Shown here piece by piece: positions 19,271 through 26,631 of a DNA stretch of 64,000 nucleotides. The DNA is taken from positions 1-64,000 of the forward strand of contig JAUIKS010000012.1 in the NCBI GenBank assembly GCA_030430565.1. Reading direction: 5' to 3'. The stretch's first letter is position 1; each line of letters opens with the position of its first letter. The position numbers were made by a program, and so were the translations under genes. This DNA is from Polyangia bacterium. GTDB lineage: Bacteria > Myxococcota_A > Polyangia > Nannocystales > Nannocystaceae. Under the pieces are notes generated by a model. The model did not search any database, was not told the DNA's origin, and saw nothing but the letters and a program-made list of their open reading frames with translations.

Positions 19271-19289
19271 TCGGGTAGACTGGAGCGCC

Positions 19290-19913
19290 TTGGCGCGCCT
19301 CATCCCGATCGCCCCCGAGGTCCTGCTCGCCGCCCGCCCTGGCCTCGAGCCGCCGCCCACCACCAATTCGTGGAAGGCCCGGCACGTGCAGGCGCCCATG
19401 GCCCCCTGGTTCGAGCTGACCCCGGCCTCGCCCTCCGTCGACGAGCGCCTCGATGAGCGCGACGCCGGCGTCGCGGCCTCGCTCGAGCTGTTCGGGGGCG
19501 TCGCCGGGCTCTTGCCCGACGAGCTGCGCAAGCGCGTCGAGGAGGGCGCGGTGATCCTGGGCGGCGGCGGCGTGCCCCGCGGCGCGCCGGCGGACAGCGA
19601 TCTGGCTCGGCTCCGCCGGCGGTTCCGCGCGCAGTCGACCGTGCGCCTGCGCGTGGCCGCGAGCGGGCTCTCGAGCGGTCGCCAGTGCCTGCTCGTGTTC
19701 TCGCTGTGGGGCGCGGGCAACCCCGGCCTGCAGGTCTTCCTCGGCGCCATGGCGCTCGACGAGCTCGGCCTGCGCGACGGCCCCGAGCGGCTCGCGCTGC
19801 TCGTCGACGTCGGGCGCCAGGACTCGCTGCTGCTCGACCTCTGGCTGCGCCTGTGCGGCGACCACGAGCGCGCGCGCGTGGCGGTCCGCGGCGTCCAGGG
19901 CTACCTGCTCTGA
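19290..19913 (+). CDS. Hypothetical protein, 207 residues
   Basis: The likely start is TTG 19290, with GGAG five bases upstream and 19 bases after the esterase stop, so the gene is probably co-transcribed with it. The protein is soluble, with no signal peptide, and has hydrophobic strands in the second half (Gln-Cys-Leu-Leu-Val-Phe-Ser-Leu-Trp). I do not recognise a family. An upstream start at 19242 would overlap the esterase and is not needed. Confidence 0.55.
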   Translation: MARLIPIAPEVLLAARPGLEPPPTTNSWKARHVQAPMAPWFELTPASPSVDERLDERDAGVAASLELFGGVAGLLPDELRKRVEEGAVILGGGGVPRGAPADSDLARLRRRFRAQSTVRLRVAASGLSSGRQCLLVFSLWGAGNPGLQVFLGAMALDELGLRDGPERLALLVDVGRQDSLLLDLWLRLCGDHERARVAVRGVQGYLL

Positions 19914-19937
19914 ACGCGCGCGGCCTCGCGTCGCCCG

Positions 19938-21452
19938 TCAGGGCTTGTGGATCCACTCCGAGAGCTCGAGGCTGTCGACGAGGAACGACTTGCGCAGCGC
20001 GTCGCCGCGGAACACCAGCCGGACCGCCTCGACATCATCGCGATCGGCGAAGTCGTCGAGCGGGATTCGGATCGTCCCCATGTGCTCCGCCGCGTAGGAG
20101 TTACAGCCGAATTGCACGCCGGCCCTGCACATCGTCTCCGGCGTCGGGATCACGCCGTGATCCGTGACGACGAGCTCCGCCGAGGGCACGCCGTCGTTGA
20201 TGATCTGGACGCGCAGATCGGTCGCGGGCGCGCCGGAGAGCTGCCCCACGCGCAGCGAGAGCCAGCGGTACGGAGTCGCGTCGCCGTGCGCCTGGGGGAT
20301 CGACCACTCGATCAAGGTCCCCTCCTGCTTGGCGCCGACCCGCAGCGCGCTGGTGACGTGCGGCGAGTCCACGTCGCTCGAGAGGTCCACGATCGCGGCG
20401 CTGAGCCCCGGGTGTGAGGCGTCGACCGCACCCCCGAGCGGCGTCGCACCGACGAAGCCGTCTTCGAAGTTGTCGATGACCGTGCGCAGGAAGCCGTCGC
20501 TCACCTGGCCCGTGACATCGATCGGCGCGCCGAAGGGCACCGCGTCGCCGCGGATATAATCCTCGTACCAGGTCATGTCCCCGTCGAGATGCGCGCTGAG
20601 GAAGGCGAGCGTGTAGCCCTTCGCTACGTGCGCCACCGGGCCCAGCCCGAGCTTCTCCGAGAAGCTGCTGTGGGGCACGCCGTGGAGCAGCTTCATCGCC
20701 TTGTACAGCCCTGGCTGGGGCCACGCGACCGAGCTCTCGCCGCCGGCTGCGGTGTCGTAGAGCCCGTACGCCTTCAACGCGAAGATGTCGGTGTCGAGCG
20801 AGCCCTGCAGCATCAACGCGGCGGTCGTCATGCTCGGATCAAAGGGGTGCTCGGGGCCGCCTTGCCCCGCGAGCGAGACGATCGCGCGCACCGTCCACGG
20901 ATCGGCGCCGCCCTTGAGTACATCGGCGAGGTAGCGGGCCGTCTTGCCGCCCCGGCTGTGGCCGACGATCCCGAGCCGGGTGGGGTCGATCGCGTAGGCT
21001 TTGGGCCAGGTAGCGAGCAGCTCATCGAGCAGGTCCTCGGCTTGCTCCGCGGAGACGATGTACGAGCCGTCGCTGTCGGCGGCGGCGAGCAGGTCGGGGA
21101 TCGCGACGATGAAGCCGTTCTTGGCGAGGTGCTCGAGCAGATAGTCGTAGGTGGTGTAGGAGTACGTGTTCCCGCGCAGGACGAGGACGAAGGGGCGATC
21201 CACGAGCGGCTCGCTGCAGTCCGTCGCGGTCGGGTAGCGCACGAGCGTGTGGATCCCGTTGAACGTGCCGTTCTGCGGGCACCAGCCGTAGGAGGCCGCG
21301 GCCGCCGGGTCTGGCGCGAGCTCGCGAAATTCGCCGGGATCGGTCGCGTCGTCGCGCTCGGGCGCGTCGCAGGAGGCGGGCGCGAGCGCGGCGAGGAGGA
21401 GGAGGGGGAGGGGGAGGAGGTTGCTGGGGGGGCGCGGGTTCGTCGGGTTCAT
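19938..21452 (-). CDS. Secreted alpha/beta hydrolase (chlorophyllase/cutinase-like) lipoprotein
   Basis: This encodes 504 residues with a leucine-rich signal peptide and lipobox Ala-Pro-Ala-Ser-Cys. Residues about 60-320 are an alpha/beta hydrolase of the dienelactone/chlorophyllase/PETase-like type: the nucleophile elbow Gly-His-Ser-Arg-Gly-Gly, Leu-Gln-Gly-Ser-Leu-Asp-Thr-Asp (acid) and Gly-Val-Pro-His-Ser-Ser-Phe (His). Residues about 330-504 form a separate beta-rich, possibly carbohydrate- or calcium-binding domain of unknown type. It is convergent with the hypothetical gene at 19290. Confidence 0.82.
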   Translation of the reverse strand: MNPTNPRPPSNLLPLPLLLLAALAPASCDAPERDDATDPGEFRELAPDPAAAASYGWCPQNGTFNGIHTLVRYPTATDCSEPLVDRPFVLVLRGNTYSYTTYDYLLEHLAKNGFIVAIPDLLAAADSDGSYIVSAEQAEDLLDELLATWPKAYAIDPTRLGIVGHSRGGKTARYLADVLKGGADPWTVRAIVSLAGQGGPEHPFDPSMTTAALMLQGSLDTDIFALKAYGLYDTAAGGESSVAWPQPGLYKAMKLLHGVPHSSFSEKLGLGPVAHVAKGYTLAFLSAHLDGDMTWYEDYIRGDAVPFGAPIDVTGQVSDGFLRTVIDNFEDGFVGATPLGGAVDASHPGLSAAIVDLSSDVDSPHVTSALRVGAKQEGTLIEWSIPQAHGDATPYRWLSLRVGQLSGAPATDLRVQIINDGVPSAELVVTDHGVIPTPETMCRAGVQFGCNSYAAEHMGTIRIPLDDFADRDDVEAVRLVFRGDALRKSFLVDSLELSEWIHKP

Positions 21453-21592
21453 AGGAGTTCTCCAGCGCGGCCGGCCGCGTTCGCGGCTCGTTCGCGTGAC
21501 TCACCCGTTGATGTCTTCGCCCGCGGGAAAACAATTCAGATTTTTTTCAGCGCGCGGCGGCGCGCCCGCTCGGTCGCTCCCGATCGCTACTT

Positions 21593-21637
21593 AAAAAGGC
21601 GACCCCGGGGTGCGTACCCTGCGAGTACCCCGGGGTC
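21593..21637 (-). terminator. Strong intrinsic terminator of the permuted-tRNA operon
   Basis: On the minus strand GACCCCGGGGT (21637-21627) pairs perfectly with ACCCCGGGGTC (21611-21601), an 11-bp stem, followed by GCC and a run of five T (21598-21594). It is the first good T-run after the uncharacterised gene at 22097 and the two permuted tRNA-like genes, so I take it as the 3' end of their transcript. A second hairpin (CCACGCGC with GCGCGTGG, 21641-21662) lies just before it. Confidence 0.8.
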
Positions 21638-21690
21638 TGTCCACGCGCCGCGGAGCGCGTGGTCGGTCGGTGATCTCAGAGACGGCAGGT

Positions 21691-21811
21691 ACCCGCGCCT
21701 TAGATCTACGTACCCGTGTCTTTCCCTTAGACCATAGGGCCGCAGTCCCGCGCGCGCGGGGAGAGGCCCCAACAGGAATCGAACCTGTATCTCGAGTCAT
21801 TCGGCGTGAGT
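21691..21811 (-). tRNA. Candidate circularly permuted tRNA (unit B)
   Basis: In transcript order the 3' part comes first: a T-arm (ACAGG-TTCGATT-CCTGT, 21788-21772) and a 3' acceptor strand TGGGGCC (21771-21765). A 23-base spacer follows that contains a CCCGC/GCGGG hairpin, then a 5' acceptor strand GGCCCTA (21741-21735), T8-G9 and a D-arm GTC...GAC with GG in the loop. The acceptor strands pair 7 of 7 (one G-U). An anticodon-stem-like helix forms between CGGGT (21716-21712) and ACTCG (21797-21793), followed by a 4-base variable region AGAT, and the pairing continues as GGCG/CGCC and GGGT/ACTC. No ordinary tRNA order can be built here. I could not settle the anticodon; the joined loop is unclear. 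Confidence 0.6.
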
Positions 21812-21852
21812 CGGAGAGACCCCGAGCGCCGACCGGTTTGATGCTGGGAGAA

Positions 21853-22032
21853 GAGCGTGAGCTTGGGGAGCCGGACGAGCACGCCGAGAGCGACGCGCCC
21901 CGCGTCTACCTTGTTCCGCCACCCGGCCGGAGTGAGTCGCCGCGCGAGGCGGCGGTGGCCGGGGAAGGAATTGAACCTTCAGTTGTCCGTTTGTTTGGTC
22001 TCCAGATGAGCTTGAGGTTGAGCGTGAGCTTG
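21853..22032. repeat. 13-bp direct repeat at the start of each permuted unit
   Basis: GAGCGTGAGCTTG (minus strand CAAGCTCACGCTC) occurs at 21853-21865 and 22020-22032. In transcript orientation each copy lies upstream of one T-arm, before unit B and before unit A respectively. It may mark duplicated unit boundaries or be a processing signal. Confidence 0.55.
21867..22003 (-). tRNA. Candidate circularly permuted tRNA-Leu (unit A)
   Basis: Reading the minus strand, a T-arm (GAAGG-TTCAATT-CCTTC, 21980-21964) and 3' acceptor strand CCCGGCC with A73 and CC (21963-21954) come before a CGCCGC/GCGGCG hairpin spacer and then the 5' acceptor strand GGCCGGG (21928-21922), T8 and a D-arm TGGCGGAACAAGGTAGACGC. 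The D-arm and A73 are those of tRNA-Leu. The acceptor strands pair 7 of 7. A long variable-arm-like helix joins GTCCG (21876-21872) to CGGAC (21989-21985) and CTCC to GGAG. The anticodon arm is not resolved. It lies in the same transcript as the gene at 22097 and unit B. Confidence 0.65.
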
Positions 22033-22096
22033 TCTCCCTAAAGAGGCCTCGATGATGACACATCGCGGCCTCCTCGGGTGACCGCTCGCGCTCCGC

Positions 22097-22831
22097 CTAG
22101 CCCCCGAGCAGGTAGCTCAGCACCGCCTCGCCGACGCGGCGCTGCTCGGTCTCCAGCGAATTCGCCTCCTCGCGCGCGAACTTGACCGCGCGCGTGAGCT
22201 TGTCGATGCGCTCGATCAGCTCGCTCTTCTTCGGCTTCGGGATCGCGCCCGAGTACTTCACCGTGTTCCAGTAGCCGACCACCACGTCGTCGGTGATCAG
22301 CTGGGTCTGCGCCGGGTGATGCTCGGTCGCGTCGTAGAGCACGATCGGGCGCTGGACCTTCTTGGTCCGCTGGGTCTTGATCGCCTCGGTCCGGTACAGC
22401 CCCGTGCTCGGGTCCTCGAGCCAGTCCTCGCCGGCGTCGAGCTCGACCATCTTGTCGATGAAGGTCCGCAGGTCCGCGAGCTGTTTTTCAAGGAACAGCA
22501 GGTAGGTCGCGGGCACGTCCTCCAGCAGCGGCTTGCCGTCGACGACGACGTTGGCGCGCGCGCTGCAGTTGGCCCAGTCCTTCGTCGCGGTGATGTCGAA
22601 CAGCTCGCTCAGCGCGCGCCCGATCCGCTTGATCACGTCTTTGTGGTTGAAGCGGACCTTCTGACTCTCGGGCGGGTAGGTCTCGCCCTCCTCGTCGCGG
22701 CGCTGGTAGGTCTTGTGGAAGCCGTTCATCAGCGAGGGCTTCTGGGTCGCCTTGTGGAGCTCGGTCACCTCTCCGTAGGACCGGGTCTTCACGCCTTTCT
22801 CGATGGCAAGGATCTGGTTGAGCTTGGGCAT
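22097..22831 (-). CDS. Uncharacterised conserved protein upstream of permuted tRNAs
   Basis: This encodes 244 residues from ATG 22831 (a GTG directly before it is possible). The N-terminus Pro-Lys-Leu-Asn-Gln-Ile-Leu-Ala-Ile-Glu-Lys-Gly-Val-Lys and later blocks Val-Asp-Gly-Lys-Pro-Leu-Leu-Glu-Asp-Val-Pro-Ala-Thr-Tyr-Leu-Leu-Phe-Leu-Glu-Lys-Gln and Val-Val-Gly-Tyr-Trp-Asn-Thr-Val-Lys are of a family I remember from actinobacteria and mobile elements, of unknown function. It is soluble and its C-terminal 40 residues are a probable coiled coil (Leu-Ile-Glu-Arg-Ile-Asp-Lys-Leu). Only about 60 bases separate its stop from the region containing the permuted tRNA units, and one terminator ends both, so a role in handling those RNAs is possible. 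Confidence 0.72.
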   Translation of the reverse strand: MPKLNQILAIEKGVKTRSYGEVTELHKATQKPSLMNGFHKTYQRRDEEGETYPPESQKVRFNHKDVIKRIGRALSELFDITATKDWANCSARANVVVDGKPLLEDVPATYLLFLEKQLADLRTFIDKMVELDAGEDWLEDPSTGLYRTEAIKTQRTKKVQRPIVLYDATEHHPAQTQLITDDVVVGYWNTVKYSGAIPKPKKSELIERIDKLTRAVKFAREEANSLETEQRRVGEAVLSYLLGG

Positions 22832-22931
22832 CACGCGGCTCGTCTCGAATTGAATTGTGAACAGCGACGCGCGCGTCGGCCTCGTCGCGAGGTGACAGTG
22901 TGCAGGTGACCTGCGCCCAAAGACACGAAAA

Positions 22932-22985
22932 GCATGCGGCGCGCGCTCGTGCGCGCCGCGAGCCTCGCTCGAGCGAGGCGAGGCT
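22932..22985 (-). terminator. Tandem terminator hairpins after the 22984 gene
   Basis: Downstream of the gene at 22984-24192 the minus strand has a perfect 18-base palindrome (GCCTCGCTCGAGCGAGGC) and then GCGGCGCGC pairing with GCGCGCCGC, followed by ATGC and TTTT. This is a reasonable intrinsic terminator. Confidence 0.6.
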
Positions 22986-24192
22986 AGAAGCCCTCGACGC
23001 CGTCGAGCGGATCGTCGGTGTTCTTGACCTTCGTGCTTCGATCACGCTGCGGGCGCGCGCGCTCGGCCGGGCCGAGGTCGCGCGGCCCCGCGCGACCGCG
23101 TCGCTTGCGCTCCTGGATCGACGTGCCGGCGGTCTGCGAGATGTCGCCGTCGCTCTTGGCGACGTTGCCGGGGCCCTGGGTGTCCGGGGGGACCTCGGCG
23201 GCCTTGATCACGCGCGGCGCGACGGGGACCGTGGGGGCGGGCTCCTCCACGGGCTTGGGGGCGTAGTACTGATCGTAGGCGATGTACCCGCCGACGCCGC
23301 CGCCGAGCAGCACGACCGCCGCGACCAGGCCCCAGCGCGGACGTGTCCGTCGGGCCATCCGCAGATCGTCGTCGTCGAAGCCGAGGTTGTTAAAGTAGGT
23401 GTCCGAGGCCCCGTACATCGCGGGGTTGTTGGTGTTCGACGTGAACGTGAAGGGCGCCGCGCCCGAGGCCGCCGGGTGACCCTGCTGGGAGAGCGTCGCC
23501 GGCACGACCGCGCCCGGCGTCGACGAGAACGCGAACGGGGCGGCTGCGGTCGCTGGGGCCGCCGGCGCCGGAGCCGGAGCCGAAGCCGGGCGGGCCGGCG
23601 CGCGCTCGTCATCGGGGTGCGCGACGACGGGTGAGGGCTGCGGCGGCGGTGACACGTGCAGCGTGTTCCCGCGGTGGGAGGCCGCCGGCGCCGACCCGGC
23701 GACGGAGGACGCCGTGGAGTCAGGGGTGCCGAGCTGCGTCTTGCCCTGCTGGGCGGCGGGCTGCTGCGTGGAGGCGGCCTTCGAGACGACCGCGTAGCGC
23801 TGCTGGACCTCGTTGAACTTCGGCACCGAGGTCATGGTCTTCGAGCGCTCGCGCGGCTCGTCGCCGATGGCGCCCGACGCGGTGGTGAGGCTGGCGGGCA
23901 TGGCGAGGCCCTCGGGGGGCGGCTCGCTCGCGGTCTGGGCGGCGGCGCCGACGAGGCTGGAGTCCGGCGGCGGCTGCTTTCGCTCGTCCTCGCGGGCGTC
24001 GGCGGCGGACTCCAGCTTGGTGTAGAGCAGGTTGATCTTGTCCTCCAGCTTGCTCATCAGCGTGAGGATGAGGACATCGCCGGGGGCGCCGTCGTCGGAC
24101 TCGATCAGCTCCTGGCACTCCGTGCGGAGCTCCTCGTAGGCCTCGAGTCGGGCGAGCGATGACTGGATCCATTCTTCGGACTCGGCTGGCAT
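22984..24192 (-). CDS. Single-span membrane protein with coiled coil and Pro/Ala-rich linker
   Basis: This 402-residue protein starts with a charged helical region (residues 1-70, rich in Glu/Leu, likely coiled coil), continues with a long Ala/Pro/Gln/Ser-rich low-complexity segment (about 75-275), has one transmembrane helix (about residues 288-310: Trp-Gly-Leu-Val-Ala-Ala-Val-Val-Leu-Leu-Gly-Gly-Gly) and ends with a basic, disordered C-terminus (Lys-Arg-Arg-Gly-Arg-Ala). I recognise no family. The layout suggests a cytosolic helical head joined to a periplasmic tail. Upstream, TCGCGGGATC is repeated at 24219 and 24241. Confidence 0.65.
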   Translation of the reverse strand: MPAESEEWIQSSLARLEAYEELRTECQELIESDDGAPGDVLILTLMSKLEDKINLLYTKLESAADAREDERKQPPPDSSLVGAAAQTASEPPPEGLAMPASLTTASGAIGDEPRERSKTMTSVPKFNEVQQRYAVVSKAASTQQPAAQQGKTQLGTPDSTASSVAGSAPAASHRGNTLHVSPPPQPSPVVAHPDDERAPARPASAPAPAPAAPATAAAPFAFSSTPGAVVPATLSQQGHPAASGAAPFTFTSNTNNPAMYGASDTYFNNLGFDDDDLRMARRTRPRWGLVAAVVLLGGGVGGYIAYDQYYAPKPVEEPAPTVPVAPRVIKAAEVPPDTQGPGNVAKSDGDISQTAGTSIQERKRRGRAGPRDLGPAERARPQRDRSTKVKNTDDPLDGVEGF

Positions 24193-24261
24193 GGTGCGTC
24201 TTCGCCTTCGCTCGATCCTCGCGGGATCCTCTTTGGATCTTCGCGGGATCTTCGCGCGGAA

Positions 24262-25491
24262 TCATACACGAGTCACCGCATTGACCGAGACGGCGTCACC
24301 AGCGGTGCTCCCGGCAAAACTAGCAGTGAGCGACCCCGACGCGTCGCGCCTGCGCCGGCCGAGCGCCGCGAGCACCGTGAGGGACCACAGCAGCCGGCCG
24401 CGTCGTGGATTTTCTCGCGTAGCGGTGCATGCACAGCCGCGCTCGCCCGGCTCGCTCGCGTCGTCCGTCTCGCCGTCGTCGCCGTCGCTCCCGCCGGTGC
24501 TCACGTCGCCGCTGTCGCTGTCGCTGTCGTCGCCCGCGGTGGCGCCCTCGAGCTGCTCGAGCACCGCGATCGGCGTGGGCGCGTAGGCCGTGTAGACGCG
24601 GCCCAGCGGGTCGTGGAGCTGGAGGCGGACGTACACGTTGTCCGAGCCGATCCCGATCGGGGGGGTGAACTCGAGGGTGTAGGGGCCCGCGCTGACGGGG
24701 GTCTCCGGGAGAAATTCCTGCCAGCTCGGCGGCTCCGCGTAGCGGACCAGCGCCCAGTCGGCGCGCGCCGTCGTCCCGGGCAGCGCGTCGACGCAGCCCG
24801 GCAGCGCGAGCGTCTCGCCTTCGAAGGCGTACAGGGTCTCGTCGCCGCGCTCGAGCAGCGCGGCCGGGGTGTTCGCGTCGTCGTCGTCGCCGTCGATGAT
24901 CTTGATCGCGCTCCAGCGCACGCTGTGGAGGTTGAACACGGGATCCCAGGTGTAGCCGTCGATCAGGTACACGCCGGGCGCGACGGACTCGAGATCCCAC
25001 TCGACGCCGGCGGCCGCCACGTCGAACCGAATCGGCAGGCGCGCGTCGTCGGGGGTGATGCGCGACCAGCTGCCCGGGGCCCAGTCCGGGTGGGTCTCGA
25101 GGACATCTTCAGGCGTCAGCTTGTCCGGGTCGACGAGGCCGACCGCCGACGCGGCCGCGACATCGGCGGCGCTGAGCCACAGCGGCAGCGTGAGCGGCTG
25201 CTGGGCGAGCGCGAGGAATTGATGCGTGCGCCCGTCGCTGACCTCGTCGTCGGTCTTGTCGAGCTCCTCGCCGGCGATCGAGTAGTTGATGTGAACGCTC
25301 GAGTCGACGCCGCGATCGACGACGACCATGCAGGGGAGCTCGCCGAACAGCGGCGGCGTGCGCGGGCGCGGGCCGTCACCGGCGAGCGCCCGCGCGGGCG
25401 CGAGCGCGATCGGAGCAGCGATCGCGACCGCGACCAGTGAGCACAGGCAGCGCGAGGCGCGTCGCGTCGCGTTGATCAGATCTGGCCGCAC
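24262..25491 (-). CDS. Surface protein with MYXO-CTERM-like tail
   Basis: From GTG 25491 this gives 409 residues with an Arg-containing signal peptide (Ala-Pro-Ala-Arg-Ala-Leu-Ala cleavage region). The body is beta-rich and unrecognised. The C-terminus has an Asp/Ser/Gly linker, then Gly-Glu-Arg-Gly-Cys-Ala-Cys, a hydrophobic helix (Leu-Leu-Trp-Ser-Leu-Thr-Val-Leu-Ala-Ala-Leu) and Arg-Arg-Arg-Arg, which is the arrangement of the MYXO-CTERM sorting tail, although residues continue after the Arg cluster. The start overlaps the end of the upstream copper-monooxygenase-like gene by 16 bases, so the two are translationally linked. The longer frame upstream is a shadow of that gene. Confidence 0.68.
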   Translation of the reverse strand: MRPDLINATRRASRCLCSLVAVAIAAPIALAPARALAGDGPRPRTPPLFGELPCMVVVDRGVDSSVHINYSIAGEELDKTDDEVSDGRTHQFLALAQQPLTLPLWLSAADVAAASAVGLVDPDKLTPEDVLETHPDWAPGSWSRITPDDARLPIRFDVAAAGVEWDLESVAPGVYLIDGYTWDPVFNLHSVRWSAIKIIDGDDDDANTPAALLERGDETLYAFEGETLALPGCVDALPGTTARADWALVRYAEPPSWQEFLPETPVSAGPYTLEFTPPIGIGSDNVYVRLQLHDPLGRVYTAYAPTPIAVLEQLEGATAGDDSDSDSGDVSTGGSDGDDGETDDASEPGERGCACTATRENPRRGRLLWSLTVLAALGRRRRDASGSLTASFAGSTAGDAVSVNAVTRV

Positions 25492-26567
25492 GACTCGAGG
25501 TCCGGATCGTTGGGGTAGTACATCATGAAGTTGATGCACATCTCCTGATCCGTGGCGTCGCCGCCGTAGGTCCACTCGGCGCGCTCGCTGGCGTCGTAGA
25601 CGCAGTGCGTCAGGAACTCGTCGCCGGGCTGCACCCAGAAGTCGGCCGCTTGGAAGGTCTGGTAGTCGAAGACGAATGGGTCCTCGCGCCCGAGCTCGCC
25701 GATCATCTCGCCGCCCCGAAACACCTCGGTCCACAGCGTCTTGCCGATGTCGTGGGCGTGCAGCCAGGTGCCGATCACGTGGACGTCATCCTTGAGCCCC
25801 GCCTCGGTCGCCCAGCTCGGGCAGGTCGCGACGTGCTCATGCGCGGGCTCGCCGGGCGGGATCGCTATGCCGGCGATGTCGCCCACCTTGATGATGCCGG
25901 CCTCGTGCTCCCGCAGCTCCTCGGTGTAGAACACGTCGACGCCGTCGTTGTCGATGTACACGTCCTCGAGCGGGTTGTTGTAGTGGACCTGCAGCACGAA
26001 GGTCACGGTCCCGTTGTCGCCCGCGCGCATGCCCACGTCCTCGGGCAGCCACAGCTCCTCGCCGCCGGGCGCCCAGCCCCACACCATGTCGTCGACCCAC
26101 TGGAAGCAGGGCACGCTGGGGTCGGGGTTCTGCGGCGTGTCGTAGACGCCGAGCACGTAGTGGTGAATGTGCGGATCGTCGACGATCGGCTTGAAGCCGA
26201 CGAGGTGCACCGCCTCCGCGACCGGGAAGTTCCAGGCCATGCACGAGTACCAGGTCGCCGTGGTCGGCGGCTGGAAGTCCGGCGCGCGCAGCTCGAAGAC
26301 CTTGTAGTCGGCGCCTGGTCCCGTGGTCGACGACCCCGCGCTCGGGTCCTCGGTGGTCGCGGCGCTCGTCGTCGCGGCGCTCGTGGCCGCACTCGTCGTG
26401 GCGCTCGTGGCCCCGCTCGTCGTCGACTCGCCGTTCGAATCGCTCGAGGTCTCGGGCGCCTCGGTCTCGCCGCTCGTGCCGCCCTCGCTGTCACCGCAGG
26501 CGACGAGCGCGAGCGCGAGCGAGCTGAAGCAGTACAGAGTCCAACGAAGCGGGGCCGATAAGCGCAT
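25476..26567 (-). CDS. Copper type II monooxygenase-like (DBH/PHM) lipoprotein
   Basis: This encodes 363 residues from ATG 26567, with lipobox Leu-Val-Ala-Cys, Gly-Asp-Ser-Glu and a Ser/Thr/Ala linker. The mature domain has His-Ile-His-His-Tyr-Val-Leu-Gly-Val-Tyr, Leu-Gln-Val-His-Tyr-Asn-Asn-Pro, Trp-Leu-His-Ala-His-Asp-Ile-Gly-Lys and Asp-Gln-Glu-Met-Cys-Ile-Asn-Phe-Met-Met-Tyr-Tyr-Pro. These are the copper ligands (His-x-His and a Met) and the conserved Glu-Met-Cys of dopamine-beta-hydroxylase-like monooxygenases. The substrate is unknown. It is probably cell-surface and co-transcribed with the MYXO-CTERM protein downstream. Confidence 0.85.
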   Translation of the reverse strand: MRLSAPLRWTLYCFSSLALALVACGDSEGGTSGETEAPETSSDSNGESTTSGATSATTSAATSAATTSAATTEDPSAGSSTTGPGADYKVFELRAPDFQPPTTATWYSCMAWNFPVAEAVHLVGFKPIVDDPHIHHYVLGVYDTPQNPDPSVPCFQWVDDMVWGWAPGGEELWLPEDVGMRAGDNGTVTFVLQVHYNNPLEDVYIDNDGVDVFYTEELREHEAGIIKVGDIAGIAIPPGEPAHEHVATCPSWATEAGLKDDVHVIGTWLHAHDIGKTLWTEVFRGGEMIGELGREDPFVFDYQTFQAADFWVQPGDEFLTHCVYDASERAEWTYGGDATDQEMCINFMMYYPNDPDLESCGQI

Positions 26568-26631
26568 GCCCGAATGATACGAGATCACTCGGGCGGTCAT
26601 GGCGCGTGATCGCGCGCGCGCTCGTAGCGGC

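Noticed and set aside
21764..21928. One ordinary intron-containing tRNA-Leu made from unit A's 5' half and unit B's T-arm
   Set aside because: Acceptor strands GGCCGGG and TGGGGCC match in only four positions plus a wobble, while each pairs perfectly with the strand next to it in permuted order.
21691..22003. Interpretation of the permuted RNAs as a two-piece tmRNA
   Set aside because: Neither acceptor stem has the G3-U70 pair needed for alanine charging and I found no tag-coding frame ending in Ala-Ala. Unit A has a Leu-type D-arm. The resemblance is only in gene order and in the joining helix.
21610..22063. ORFs on both strands across the permuted-tRNA region (21610-22041 plus, 21797-22063 minus)
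   Set aside because: They read through T-arms and hairpins (the Gly-Ile-Glu-Pro pattern typical of translated tRNA T-arms), lack Shine-Dalgarno sequences and resemble no protein.
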